The notes under the pieces are model-generated. The model saw nothing but the letters and a program-made list of their open reading frames with translations, did no database searches and was not told where the DNA came from. A stretch of 64,000 bases of DNA from Schistocerca nitens (taxonomy: Eukaryota; Arthropoda; Insecta; Orthoptera; Acrididae), in NCBI RefSeq assembly GCF_023898315.1, contig NC_064617.1, positions 616,767,000 through 616,830,999 of the forward strand, given 5' to 3'. This document shows, one piece after another, positions 35,639 to 47,363 of the stretch (the first letter of the stretch is position 1; every line of letters begins with the position of its first letter). The position numbers were made by a program, and so were the translations under genes.

Positions 35639-38345
35639 AACCTTTCTCCAACCCCACCACTCCATTCACACCTCCCCCTATCTCCTCCACCGATCCGATA
35701 ATCCCCTCCCAGTGGCGCGTGGCGGCGTTGCCATTGGCCACCACCGCCAGATCCCCGTTCGGCTCCAACCTCTCCTTCCCGACCCCACCGAACACCTGAT
35801 CCTTAGTCTCTTCTTCCCCGGCCTTACCGTTACCAGTGCCACCATCTATGTCCGCCCTAACGCCCCTCTTCCTTTCGACTTCCTCTCCCACATCGACCGT
35901 ACCTTCTCCTCCTATGTGATCGCCGCCGACCTCAACATCCATAGTCGCTCCGCTGCCCAGTTACGGCGGTGGCATCGGTTCCTCTCCTCCCTTCAAGGCG
36001 ACCTCATCCCCATCCCCCAGCACACCCGCCCCGAATCCAATTCCACTCCCGATGTTATTCTTTCCTCCCCCAACCTCCTTGGTCGCATTACGGTGGATGT
36101 CCTGGAGCCTATTGGTAGTGACCATCTCCCTGTCCTCCTCACCGTTTCAGACGGTCGTCGCCCCCGCCCCGACCCTCGTAATGACCCTCCCCCCAAGTAC
36201 ATCCATGACTATTCCCGTGCCGACTGGAATGCCTACCGGGATACCCTCTCCACTCAGGTCGACAGCCACCCTCTCGCCTACCGCCGTCCCGATGATGTCT
36301 CCCATGCCGCCTCCTTTCTCCAGCAGACCTTGTCTGAGGCCGTGGAGGCCCACGTCCCTACTGTTGCCATCCACCCCCACCGTCCTACCTTGCCACCACA
36401 GGCCGTCCTCCTCCTCCGTGAATCCCGTCGTCTCTACCGTGCCTTCCTCCGCACGCGTGACCCGGACACCCTACGACGCCACCGGCAACTACAGCGACAC
36501 ATTCGAAATTTGCTCGCGGCTAAGAAACGCCGGGACTGGCGACAGACATGCACCCGTTTAAATGCTACCCTTCCTATAAACTCGTCCAAGTTCTGGACCG
36601 CCTTCCGTCGCCTTACCGGAACAAAGCCCTCCCCCAACTATCCTCTTCTCCACGATGACCACCCATTCCCTGACGCCCTTAGTAAGGCCAACCACTTTGC
36701 CTCCTACCTGTCCGATGTGTTTTCCATCCCTGATGATCCCCGGTTCGATTACTCCCTCTTCCCCGATATCCGCGATCTAACTGACACCTCTGTCCCTCCC
36801 CTCGCTCCTGGTTTCCAGTACTTGGACAACATTCCACACACGGAACTTAATGCCCCCATCACTACACAGGATCTCATTACTACACTCCGCACCAAACGCA
36901 ACACCGCTCCTGGTCACAATCGTGTCACCTACCGTCACCTTCGTGAAGCTCCTGTCTCTTTCCTCTCCACCCTGGCCAGGCTCTACAATGTAGTCCTGTC
37001 CACTGGTTACTACCCCGACCTGTGGAAAACCTCTCGTATCCTCATGTTCCTCAAACCTGGCAAATCGCCGTCCGCCGTCTCCTCCTACCGTCCCATCAGC
37101 CTTACCTCGGTCTTCAGCAAGGTCCTGGAATCTATCCTCACCCGCCGCATCCACCAGCATCTCCGCCAGCACCGCCTCCTCCCCGTTACCCAGTGTGGCT
37201 TTCGGCCGTCCTTCTCTTCCGACGATCTTCTCCTTCACCTCACTCATCTCCTTTCCGAACAGCTCAATTCCCGTCGCTCCGCAATCTTCCTCTCTCTTGA
37301 CCTCGAACGCGCATATGACCGCGTATGGCATTCCGGTCTCCTCTTCAAGCTCCAAACCTTCGCCCTTCCCATTAACTACGTTCGTCTGATCGGTTCCTTT
37401 CTCTCCCGCCGTCCTTCCCATGTCACCATCCATAACACCGATTCCTACACCTTTTTCCCCTCCGCCGGTGTGCCCCAAGGCTCCGTCCTCTCCCCCCTTC
37501 TGTACTTGTTGTACACGGCGGACATGCCGCCGCCGCCACCCCCCGTCCACCTTCTCCAGTTTGCCGATGACACCGCCTTCCTTGCCCTTGCCCCCACCCT
37601 GCAACGCTCCCAACACCTTCTCCAATCCCATCTTGACCGGTTCACCGCTTGGTGCAACCAGTGGTTGCTCAAGGTCAATCCTTCCAAAACCCAGGCGATC
37701 ATTGTAGGCAAAACCACTCCTTCCTTCCGCCTCCTTGATTTCTATCTCACCGTTTATGGCCGTCCCATCGCTCTCACCCCCACCCTTAAGTACCTTGGCG
37801 TCACCCTCGACCGTCGTCTCTCCTGGACTCCCCATCTCCAGACAATCCAAGCCAAGGCACGTTCCCGACTCCGTCTCCTCAAGCTCCTTTCTGGCCGTAC
37901 GTGGGGTCTGGACCCCTCCACCATCCTCCACACCTATAAGTCCCTCATCCGCCCTATCCTCTGTTACGCCCATCCAGCCTGGATCTCCGCCCCCCCTTCC
38001 TTTTATAAATCCCTCCAAATCCTTGAACGCCATGCTCTCCGCCTTGCCTATCGCATCCGTCTCCCCTCCCCCACGCGGATCCTGTATGACCTTATCCCCT
38101 TCCCCCACCTCCTCCTCTTCCTCGAAAGGATACGAATCCTATACACCTCCCGTAAACTCGATCCTCCTCACCCGCTCGTCTCCCCGATCCTCTCCCACCC
38201 CCGCCCGCTGCCGCGCCTGTACTCCCATGTCCCACCCGGTCTCCATCTCTCCACCCTCCTTACCCTCTCCCGAGGTGGCTTCCGCCAGCTCCCTCTCCCT
38301 GATGATGTCCTCCTCCCCTCCATCTACCCCTCCTATCAACTTTGA
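35526..38345 (+). CDS. LINE family A ORF2: AP-type endonuclease and reverse transcriptase (939 aa)
   Basis: Nicks target DNA and copies the element RNA from the nick. Endonuclease, about residues 1-205: FNNIRSL, LNETFL (E38), AADLNIHS (133-140), GSDHLP (197-202). Reverse transcriptase, about 500-760: SSYRPISLTSVFSKVLESIL, QCGFRPSFSSDDLL, FLSLDLERAYDRVW (D592), GVPQGSVLSPLLYLLYTADM, LLQFADDTAFLA (FADD 679-682), FTAWCNQWLLKVNPSKT, LKYLGVTLDRRLSW. All catalytic motifs are present and the frame is open. It starts 8 bp after the normal ORF1 stop position. The coding strand is strongly pyrimidine-rich, which also yields long empty frames on the opposite strand. One odd residue: APGHNRV where the family normally has D. 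Confidence 0.96.
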   Translation: MARQHRILFNNIRSLPANKNLFLHTLATHRVDAFLLNETFLQPHHSIHTSPYLLHRSDNPLPVARGGVAIGHHRQIPVRLQPLLPDPTEHLILSLFFPGLTVTSATIYVRPNAPLPFDFLSHIDRTFSSYVIAADLNIHSRSAAQLRRWHRFLSSLQGDLIPIPQHTRPESNSTPDVILSSPNLLGRITVDVLEPIGSDHLPVLLTVSDGRRPRPDPRNDPPPKYIHDYSRADWNAYRDTLSTQVDSHPLAYRRPDDVSHAASFLQQTLSEAVEAHVPTVAIHPHRPTLPPQAVLLLRESRRLYRAFLRTRDPDTLRRHRQLQRHIRNLLAAKKRRDWRQTCTRLNATLPINSSKFWTAFRRLTGTKPSPNYPLLHDDHPFPDALSKANHFASYLSDVFSIPDDPRFDYSLFPDIRDLTDTSVPPLAPGFQYLDNIPHTELNAPITTQDLITTLRTKRNTAPGHNRVTYRHLREAPVSFLSTLARLYNVVLSTGYYPDLWKTSRILMFLKPGKSPSAVSSYRPISLTSVFSKVLESILTRRIHQHLRQHRLLPVTQCGFRPSFSSDDLLLHLTHLLSEQLNSRRSAIFLSLDLERAYDRVWHSGLLFKLQTFALPINYVRLIGSFLSRRPSHVTIHNTDSYTFFPSAGVPQGSVLSPLLYLLYTADMPPPPPPVHLLQFADDTAFLALAPTLQRSQHLLQSHLDRFTAWCNQWLLKVNPSKTQAIIVGKTTPSFRLLDFYLTVYGRPIALTPTLKYLGVTLDRRLSWTPHLQTIQAKARSRLRLLKLLSGRTWGLDPSTILHTYKSLIRPILCYAHPAWISAPPSFYKSLQILERHALRLAYRIRLPSPTRILYDLIPFPHLLLFLERIRILYTSRKLDPPHPLVSPILSHPRPLPRLYSHVPPGLHLSTLLTLSRGGFRQLPLPDDVLLPSIYPSYQL

Positions 38346-38841
38346 TCCCCCCCCTCCTCCTGTGTCCTATCCTTTAGGCACCCTCCCTCCCTCCTATCCC
38401 CTCCCTTCTCTTTCCTTTCCCCCCTCCCTCCTCCCCTCTCCCCCAGGCTTCCCCACCCCCTTCCTCCCTCCCCCTCTCTCCTTTGCCCATGGCATCCCTG
38501 CTCTCCCCTCTCGCTCTCCCTCTCCACTTGCTCCTCCTCCTCTCTTGGCAGGTCCCCGGACTCGCACACGCATAGTGAACATTCGCGCGCCGGAGATCAT
38601 CGCCTTCTGTGTCTCGTGTGTGTGCCGCCGTTTAGTGTTTTTGGTGTCCGCCGTCCCACTACTACGTTCACTTGTGCCGTCGGATTCGTCAGTGTTGTGT
38701 GAGCCGTGCCAATGTGTTATCAGTGTTGTTATCGTCACGTGTGAACGACTCCGTGTTTTTTGTGTCTATGTGACATCTTTCTTTTGCCCGTCACTTTGTT
38801 TCATTGTCTTTCTCCGTTTTTCTACTTTTGTAAACCGCTGT

Positions 38842-38875
38842 GGCTGAAGAGCGGCGTAGTGTGCCGCTGCCAGCC
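38842..38875 (+). other. 3'-terminal stem-loop of LINE family A (insertion 2)
   Basis: Same GGCTG/CAGCC plus GCGGC/GCCGC double stem as in insertion 1, near the end of the 3' UTR. Confidence 0.7.
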
Positions 38876-38926
38876 TACTTGCTTTGTACAAGTATTAAAA
38901 TCACAATAAAGAAAAAAAAAAAAAAA

Positions 38927-38938
38927 AGCTTGCAAGCA
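38927..38938 (+). repeat. Right target-site duplication of LINE insertion 2
   Basis: AGCTTGCAAGCA. Its last A is also U3 nucleotide 1. Confidence 0.94.
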
Positions 38939-39144
38939 AGATCATACTTCACAGGATCATTTCTGTAGTATGTCTTCAACTCTCTCTAGTTCAACGCTGG
39001 AGTAGACGTAACCACGATGATGAGTGGTAGCACTCTCCCTGAGCGTGAGGCTTGCGATCAAGATTCATCGCATCTTGGTTGTAATCGATGATCGTTCACC
39101 ACATTCTGAGGGATGTGGGAAGGGAATAGCGCTTTCCGAGTGGT
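38938..39144 (+). ncRNA. U3: U3 snoRNA copy 9 (cut off from its promoter)
   Basis: Complete RNA body with boxes A, C', B, C and D in order (UCAACGC hinge, GUGGGAAG before box D). Its promoter at 33396-33433 is now 5.5 kb upstream, beyond LINE insertion 2. Probably silent, or transcribed only as read-through of the LINE. Confidence 0.94.
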
Positions 39145-40098
39145 GGTTTTATTATATAGATTAGAAGCATAAGTCATACTGTTGGTATCGGGACCCGCGT
39201 CGTTGCAGAAATGTCGCTACAGGTTGTGGAAAGACTTCGATTGCGACATGTCATGAAAGCCTCGTGGAAGTTTCTCGAGTGGCACGGGGACGAGCCATTT
39301 GATTTGGCCTGCTCCAGGTGCTAGGCTTGGATGACAACGACGTACTTTTGAGTTACAAGAATGAGTGAGCAACACAAGAAGAGTGCAATTGATGACCATA
39401 AAAAGCTGACACACAACACAGTCTCGATAATCACCACTAATGCATGATGTACGAAGCATTTAGGAGGAGCACGTTTGGCTAGCAAACATGAATTGAGTGA
39501 TTTGCAAGGCAGTGTTATCTGCAAGAAGGAATGCATGAAATTCGCAAATGAATAAGACTGGTTCAAATACTATCGACAGAAATTTTATTTCTGTTGTCAA
39601 CTAGTATTAATTAGTTGTGTGGGAGCAGGGGGATATTTCCCTTGCACCATACATCTACATACACGTTGCGTGTGATGTGGCCTAGTTTTGCGTACAAAGA
39701 ACTATCTAGTTGTCAGTTTTTTGAGTGAACGAGTGTGGTGGGGAGGAGAGAGATTAGTGTTAGATGCAGAGCAGTGCGGGCAGTTGTGTGTCGGACGTTG
39801 TATGTCGGACGGTGGGTCGCCGACAGGAATTATGCGTGCTGCCATCTGTCGGCAGGTGAGGTAATGAAGCAGCTTGAATGGTGACAGAAATGATGAAAAT
39901 AGTTATCTAAAGAGTAATAGCGACGACAGTTGGCAGACACTTATTTCAGCGTTGACAGTTAGTTTGGGGTGTGTGCTTGCATGACACTGGAAGTCTGTTG
40001 ACGGTAGAGAAGTAGACAAGACGGCAAGAATTTTCGGCGTTCTCGCGGAGAAGTAATAGAGAAGCAGCCATAAGTATTGAAGTGAGGGCGTTGATCGG

Positions 40099-40217
40099 CA
40101 CTCTGGTTTCCCTTCAAAACGAATAAATCTTTCGCCTTTTACTAAAGATTTCCGTGGAGGGGAACATTAAATGAGTCTAGAAGGTTTTTTTTGTAGTGCT
40201 CGGCTATTGCTGAGCCA
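40099..40217 (+). ncRNA. U5: U5 snRNA copy 10 (Sm-site variant)
   Basis: Promoter blocks 40040-40060 and 40069-40076. At 40186 A is replaced by T, so the Sm site AUUUUUUG reads UUUUUUUG. The first A of the Sm site contacts the Sm ring in known structures, so this copy may assemble poorly. Everything else is as in copy 1. Confidence 0.95.
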
Positions 40218-40336
40218 CAATCACAAGTAAAACGTAATGTGAGTAGCAAGAGGTAGATTGTGTTGTGAGAATGAAGGGCGTGGATTAGCGGATCACGTTT
40301 GGCCTGAAATGGCGTGCAGTGTGTTAGACGATTGTG

Positions 40337-40386
40337 TAGAGAGAGAGAGAAAGAGAGAGAGAGCGAGAGAGAGAGAGGGGGGGGGT
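40337..40386 (+). repeat. Expanded GA/G microsatellite, unit 10
   Basis: Interrupted GA run followed by ten Gs, about twice the length seen in most units at the same place. Confidence 0.9.
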
Positions 40387-42630
40387 AGAGGGGGACAGAG
40401 CTATTTATTGTCCTGCAAACTCTTGGTGAACCCTTTCCGTACCTCAGTTGTAGATGATTTGAGAATGTTTACTTGCACTGCAGTTGCACAACAGCATATA
40501 AGCTGATATTTGGAAGTGAATGATGAATGATTGTCTTTGTAATAAATACTGGTATGTGATAAGTAGATTTTGTTTTGAAAGCCAAAATATTTTTTACCGC
40601 AGAAGTTTGTGATTTGTAGGTATGATGTGAGTGAGATTTGGGCTGAAGATGGTGGTTAGTTGGGCAGGATGAGTATTTCAATTGTTTTCAATAGAGTGGA
40701 TATTAGTGGCACTGGCTTGTTGCCATAATGTGGCATTGGTTTTTTGTTCATAACAGTGTACTCAGTTTTGTAGAAGATTTAGGTGAGAAAGAGACAGTTG
40801 TTGAATATGACATAGATAGCTAGAAATGAATTGAGTAGCAATTTCCTGCTAGGTGTAGTTTGGGTATGATGTGTCTCAGTGAGAGATAAATCTTGAAATT
40901 GAAGGGTTGTTCCTTGCTACAGTCTTGGAAACTATGTATCTGCTGTTGACTCCAATGTTTTCAAGATTACTTGTGTACAAAATTGGCCAGACTTTGCAGT
41001 TTCTTCTTCAATAAATCAGTGGAAGGTGGTGCAGATAATGGTAAAAATGTTCAGTGCCTCCTGTGAGTTGTTGATGCTGCTTGTCTTTTAAGTAAAATTG
41101 ATAGGGGCTCTTGATTGACCCAGCCATACACAGAGCTGGTGCATACTTGGCTTGAGAAGACTTTGGTCAGTAAATGATGAAATACCGACACAGTGGTCAC
41201 AACAAAGCTCCTTTCCCTGCATTTTAGTTTCCCTCGGGTATAGAGTGACATGTTATTGGCAGAGGATGTGCAGATAATCACTTTGATCAGGCTGTTCGTT
41301 TTTTTAATGCTCTTTTACCAGAATCCATTCATAGTGATTAGTGTGTTCTCTGTTGGAACACGATGAGAACATTGTGTGAAGTGCACAGAAGTAGCTATTT
41401 GAGTATGTATGAAAATGTGAGGTAACCACTGTTACTCCTAAATTTCTGTGGAATTAAGTTTTCTGTGTGTGTGTGTGTGTTTGAAAATCCCAGAGGTTCA
41501 AGTTGGTAGTTCATATGTTGCAAGCGAAAAAAGCTTTTTAGTAAACTGAGGCACTAGCATTAGTTCCCTGTTCACTGTGACAAGGAAGCTAGTATAAAAA
41601 GTAGTTTGTGGTTTTGTTTGCAAAGAAGTGCTCATGGGATGAAAGCACTGCTTGAGATTATTCTGAGATGATGGGGGGATTGCTAAACATGTAGCATTTT
41701 AGTAAGGAGCTTGTCGGAGTATTTGTATAGTTGTAAAATTATTTGTTATTTTATGAGAAATTTCTTTATTCATAGCACATGGGCCATCATAGTTGAAGCA
41801 TAAAGATTGGCATGGTATGCGTAGGTCTGTAAAATGTCCTGACAGTGATGTTCATAGGGACTTGTTGTATACTTTGATTCTTCATCTGTTTAACAGTAGA
41901 CATAAGAAATGTATTAGTGGAGCAAGTAGCTGTGAAATTAGTAGTGTATGATTGATAGTATGGACGTGGCGCTTGAAGGAAGTGTTTGTTTAGCTGTGGG
42001 TGTTTTCATAATTGCCATGTGAGGAGAAGCAATACTCGTGATAGGCGACGAGAGGTACAGAGAGAAACACATTTATTGCGAGTATTGTATATCAGCAGCT
42101 CTTGGGCGGGTATCAAGTAAGACGCAAAGTGAAACGAAAGAGGAAGTATGCATGAAAGTGGCCAAATATCGACAAGAGTTCGCACTGTTAGGGTGAGGTG
42201 AATAAGCTAGTGCGGTGCGAAAATTTTCGAAGAGAGAGGCGGTTTTAAAGAAAGCACAAGAGTCCTATGAATGCCCTCTTGTGTGTTTCTCTTTCAGTGG
42301 CTATTTGGCATGTCTGCTTGCGCCATAGAAAGCTACTGTATGTGCCCCAGGCCCCCATCTAGCGGCCGGGGGTGCAAGCGGTGTTTACATACAGTCTCGC
42401 CTGAGGCAATGGTCTCTCATTTCGGAACGCAAGAAGCACTGGTAGCGCACAAAAATAGCCGAGTGAGATCATTGCGGCCAAGTAAGGGTAGAAGTAGGTT
42501 CTTTGCAGAATGTCTGAGCTTAAGAAATTCTTCGATAAGTAAATCGCGAAATGTGAAGAATGTGTCGTATTCTCGTAGGGCGTGTTGACGGTCTCGTGGC
42601 ATAAGTAGCGAGCGGTGATAGCTTGCAAGC

Positions 42631-42837
42631 AAGATCATACTTCACAGGATCATTTCTGTAGTATGTCTTCAACTCTCTCTAGTTCAACGCTGGAGTAGAA
42701 GTAACCACGATGATGAGTGGTAGCACTCTCCCTGAGCGTGAGGCTTGCGATCAAGATTCATCGCATCTTGGTTGTAATCGATGATCGTTCACCACATTCT
42801 GAGGGATGTGGGAAGGGAATAGCGCTTTCCGAGTGGT
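42631..42837 (+). ncRNA. U3: U3 snoRNA copy 10
   Basis: Promoter blocks 42570-42590 and 42600-42607. Private change GUAGAAGU instead of GUAGACGU just before box C'; hinge UCAACGC. Confidence 0.95.
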
Positions 42838-43791
42838 GGTTTTATTATATAGATTAGAAGCATAAGTCATACTGTTGGTATCGGGACCCGCGTCGTTGCA
42901 GAAATGTCGCTACAGGTTGTGGAAAGACTTCGATTGCGACATGTCATGAAAGCCTCGTGGAAGTTTCTCGAGTGGCACGGGGACGAGCCATTTGATTTGG
43001 CCTGCTCCAAGTGCTAGGCTTGGATGACAACGACGTACTTTTGAGTTACAAGAATGAGTGAGCAACACAAGAAGAGTGCAATTGATGACCATAAAAAGCT
43101 GACACACAACACAGTCTCGATAATCACCACTAATGCATGATGTACGAAACATTTAGGAGGAGCACGTTTGGCTAGCAAACATGAATTGAGTGATTTGCAA
43201 GGCAGTGTTATCTGCAAGAAGGAATGCATGAAATTCGCAAATGAATAAGACTGGTTCAAATACTATCGACAGAAATTTTATTTCTGTTGTCAACTAGTAT
43301 TAATTAGTTGTGTGGGAGCAGGGGGATATTTCCCTTGCACCATACATCTACATACACGTTGCGTGTGATGTGGCCTAGTTTTGCGTACAAAGAACTATCT
43401 AGTTGTCAGTTTTTTGAGTGAACGAGTGTGGTGGGGAGGAGAGAGATTAGTGTTAGATGCAGAGCAGTGCGGGCAGTTGTGTGTCGGACGTTGTATGTCG
43501 GACGGTGGGTCGCCGACAGGAATTATGCGTGCTGCCATCTGTCGGCAGGTGAGGTAATGAAGCAGCTTGAATGGTGACAGAAATGATGAAAATAGTTATC
43601 TAAAGAGTAATAGCGACGACAGTTGGCAGACACTTATTTCAGCGTTGACAGTTAGTTTGGGGTGTGTGCTTGCATGACACTGGAAGTCTGTTGACGGTAG
43701 AGAAGTAGACAAGACGGCAAGAATTTTCGGCGTTCTCGCGGAGAAGTAATAGAGAAGCAGCCATAAGTATTGAAGTGAGGGCGTTGATCGG

Positions 43792-43910
43792 CACTCTGGT
43801 TTCCCTTCAAACCGAATTAATCTTTCGCCTTTTACTAAAGATTTCCGTGGAGGGGAACATTAAATGAGTCTAGAAGGTATTTTTTGTAGTGCTCGGCTAT
43901 TGCTGAGCCA
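43792..43910 (+). ncRNA. U5: U5 snRNA copy 11 (loop-1 stem variant)
   Basis: Promoter blocks 43733-43753 and 43762-43769. Same A27U change as copy 8, although the two units lie three units apart, which suggests exchange within the array. Confidence 0.96.
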
Positions 43911-45114
43911 CAATCACAAGTAAAACGTAATGTGAGTAGCAAGAGGTAGATTGTGTTGTGAGAATGAAGGGCGTGGATTAGCGGATCACGTTTGGCCTGA
44001 AATGGCGTGCAGTGTGTTAGACGATTGTGTAGAGAGAGAGAGAGGGGGACAGAGCTATTTATTGTCCTGCAAACTCTTGGTGAACCCTTTCCGTACCTCA
44101 GTTGTAGATGATTTGAGAATGTTTACTTGCACTGCAGTTGCACAACAGCATATAAGCTGATATTTGGAAGCGAATGATGAATGATTGTCTTTGTAATAAA
44201 TACTGGTATGTGATAAGTAGATTTTGTTTTGAAAGCCAAAATAATTTTTACCGCAGAAGTTTGTGATTTGTAGGTATGATGTGAGTGAGATTTGGGCTGA
44301 AGATGGTGGTTAGTTGGGCAGGATGAGTATTTCAATTGTTTTCAATAGAGTGGATATTAGTGGCACTGGCTTGTTGCCATAATGTGGCATTGGTTCTTTG
44401 TTCATAACAGTGTACTCAGTTTTGTAGAAGATTTAGGTGAGAAAGAGACAGTTGTTGAATATGACATAGATAGCTAGAAATGAATTGAGTAGCAATTTCC
44501 TGCTAGGTGTAGTTTGGGTATGATGTGTCTCAGTGAGAGATAAATCTTGAAATTGAAGGGTTGTTCCTTGCTACAGTCTTGGAAACTATGTATCTGCTGT
44601 TGACTCCAATGTTTTCAAGATTACTTGTGTACAAAATTGGCCAGACTTTGCAGTTTCTTCTTCAATAAATCAGTGGAAGGTGGTGCAGATAATGGTAAAA
44701 ATGTTCAGTGCCTCCTGTGAGTTGTTGATGCTGCTTGTCTTTTAAGTAAAATTGATAGGGGCTCTTGATTGACCCAGCCATACACAGAGCTGGTGCATAC
44801 TTGGCTTGAGAAGACTTTGGTCAGTAAATGATGAAATACCGACACAGTGGTCACAACAAAGCTCCTTTCCCTGCATTTTAGTTTCCCTCGGGTATAGAGT
44901 GACATGTTATTGGCAGAGGATGTGCAGATAATCAGTTTGATCAGGCTGTTCGTTTTTTTAATGCTCTTTTACCAGAATCCATTCATAGTGATTAGTGTGT
45001 TCTCTGTTGGAACACGATGAGAACATTGTGTGAAGTGCACAGAAGTAGCTATTTGAGTATGTATGAAAATGTGAGGTAACCACTGTTACTCCTAAATTTC
45101 TGTGGAATTAAGTT

Positions 45115-45133
45115 TTCTCTCTCTCTCTCTCTC

Positions 45134-45182
<49 letters not shown>
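45115..45182 (+). repeat. Expanded CT/TG microsatellite, unit 11
   Basis: About nine CT repeats followed by a long TG run; other units carry only 5-11 TG repeats here. Confidence 0.95.
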
Positions 45183-45185
<3 letters not shown>

Positions 45186-46332
45186 AAAATCCCAGAGGTT
45201 CAAGTTGGTAGTTTATATGTTGCAAGCGAAAAAAGCTTTTTAGTAAACTGAGGCACTAGCATTAGTTCCCTGTTCACTGTGACAAGGAAGCTAGTATAAA
45301 AAGTAGTTTGTGGTTTTGTTTGCAAAGAAGTGCTCATGGGATGAAAGCACTGCTTGAGATTATTCTGAGATGATGGGGGGATTGCTAAACATCTAGCATT
45401 TTAGTAAGGAGCTTGTCGGAGTATTTGTATAGTTGTAAAATTATTTGTTATTTTATGAGAAATTTCTTTATTCATAGCACATGGGCCATCATAGTTGAAG
45501 CATAAAAATTGGCATGGTATGCGTAGGTCTGTAAAATGTCCTGACAGTGATGTTCATAGGGACTTGTTGTATACTTTGATTCTTCATCTGTTTAACAGTA
45601 GACATAAGAAATGTATTAGTGGAGCAAGTAGCTGTGAAATTAGTAGTGTATGATTGATAGTATGGACGTGGCGCTTGAAGGAAGTGTTTGTTTAGCTGTG
45701 GGTGTTTTCATAATTGCCATGTGAGGAGAAGCAATACTCGTGATAGGCGACGAGAGGTACAGAGAGAAACACATTTATTGCGAGTATTGTATATCAGCAG
45801 CTCTTGGGCGGGTATCAAGTAAGACGCAAAGTGAAACGAAAGAGGAAGTATGCATGAAAGTGGCCAAATATCGACAAGAGTTCGCACTGTTAGGGTGAGG
45901 TGAATAAGCTAGTGCGGTGCGAAAATTTTCGAAGAGAGAGGCGGTTTTAAAGAAAGCACAAGAGTCCTATGAATGCCCTCTTGTGTGTTTCTCTTTCAGT
46001 GGCTATTTGGCATGTCTGCTTGCGCCATAGAAAGCTACTGTATGTGCCCCAGGCCCCCATCTAGCGGCCGGAGGTGCAAGCGGTGTTTACATACAGTCTC
46101 GCCTGAGGCAATGGTCTCTCATTTCGGAACGCAAGAAGCACTGGTAGCGCACAAAAATAGCCGAGTGAGATCATTGCGGCCAAGTAAGGGTAGAAGTAGG
46201 TTCTTTGCAGAATGTCTGAGCTTAAGAAATTCTTCGATAAGTAAATCGCGAAATGTGAAGAATGTGTCGTATTCTCGTAGGGCGTGTTGACGGTCTCGTG
46301 GCATAAGTAGCGAGCGGTGATAGCTTGCAAGC

Positions 46333-46539
46333 AAGATCATACTTCACAGGTTCATTTCTGTAGTATGTCTTCAACTCTCTCTAGTTCTACGCTGGAGTAG
46401 ACGTAACCACGATGATGAGTGGTAGCACTCTCCCTGAGCGTGAGGCTTGCGATCAAGATTCATCGCATCTTGGTTGTAATCGATGATCGTTCACCACATT
46501 CTGAGGGATGTGGGAAGGGAATAGCGCTTTCCGAGTGGT
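46333..46539 (+). ncRNA. U3: U3 snoRNA copy 11 (box A variant)
   Basis: Promoter blocks 46272-46292 and 46302-46309. A-to-T at 46351 (nt 19) changes box A CAGGAUCA to CAGGUUCA, breaking the perfect match to UGAUCCUG of 18S rRNA. Shared only with copy 12. Confidence 0.94.
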
Positions 46540-47363
46540 GGTTTTATTATATAGATTAGAAGCATAAGTCATACTGTTGGTATCGGGACCCGCGTCGTTG
46601 CAGAAATGTCGCTACAGGTTGTGGAAAGACTTCGATTGCGACATGTCATGAAAGCCTCGTGGAAGTTTCTCGAGTGGCACGGGGACGAGCCATTTGATTT
46701 GGCCTGCTCCAAGTGCTAGGCTTGGATGACAACGACGTACTTTTGAGTTACAAGAATGAGTGAGCAACACAAGAAGAGTGCAATTGATGACCATAAAAAG
46801 CTGACACACAACACAGTCTCGATAATCACCACTAATGCATGATGTACGAAACATTTAGGAGGAGCACGTTTGGCTAGCAAACATGAATTGAGTGATTTGC
46901 AAGGCAGTGTTATCTGCAAGAAGGAATGCATGAAATTCGCAAATGAATAAGACTGGTTCAAATACTATCGACAGAAATTTTATTTCTGTTGTCAACTAGT
47001 ATTAATTAGTTGTGTGGGAGCAGGGGGATATTTCCCTTGCACCATACATCTACATACACGTTGCGTGTGATGTGGCCTAGTTTTGCGTACAAAGAACTAT
47101 CTAGTTGTCAGTTTTTTGAGTGAACGAGTGTGGTGGGGAGGAGAGAGATTAGTGTTAGATGCAGAGCAGTGCGGGCAGTTGTGTGTCGGACGTTGTATGT
47201 CGGACGGTGGGTCGCCGACAGGAATTATGCGTGCTGCCATCTGTCGGCAGGTGAGGTAATGAAGCAGCTTGAATGGTGACAGAAATGATGAAAATAGTTA
47301 TCTAAAGAGTAATAGCGACGACAGTTGGCAGACAAGTAGACAAGACGGCAAGAATTTTCGGCG

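Larger units (their letters stand above)
33458..38926 (+). mobile_element. LINE insertion 2: full-length family A Jockey-clade non-LTR retrotransposon at the U3 start
   Basis: About 5.47 kb. 5' UTR (33458-33958), ORF1 with three zinc knuckles, 8-bp gap, ORF2 with AP-type endonuclease and reverse transcriptase, 3' UTR (38346-38911) with a terminal hairpin, AATAAA and an A tail, flanked by a 12-bp duplication. No RNase H domain is apparent; ORF2 size and motifs fit the Jockey clade. The 5' end matches that of insertion 4, which supports full length. ORF1 has one length difference in a C run relative to insertion 4. Sense orientation relative to U3. Confidence 0.96.
30560..39700 (+). repeat. U5-U3 tandem unit 9 (carries LINE insertion 2)
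   Basis: A normal ~3.66 kb unit interrupted by a full-length family A LINE (33458-38926) exactly at the U3 start. Confidence 0.97.
39701..43393 (+). repeat. U5-U3 tandem unit 10
   Basis: Complete 3693-bp unit. Extra length comes mostly from an expanded, interrupted GA/G run at about 40337-40386. Confidence 0.98.
43394..47095 (+). repeat. U5-U3 tandem unit 11
   Basis: Complete 3702-bp unit, the longest uninterrupted one, owing to a CT/TG microsatellite expanded to nearly 70 bp at 45115-45182. Confidence 0.98.

Noticed and set aside
36777-38108. Long minus-strand frames inside the LINEs (up to 593 codons)
   Set aside because: They mirror ORF2 in the opposite strand; the pyrimidine-rich coding strand leaves few stops on the complement. 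Low-complexity Gly/Glu content and no recognisable domain.
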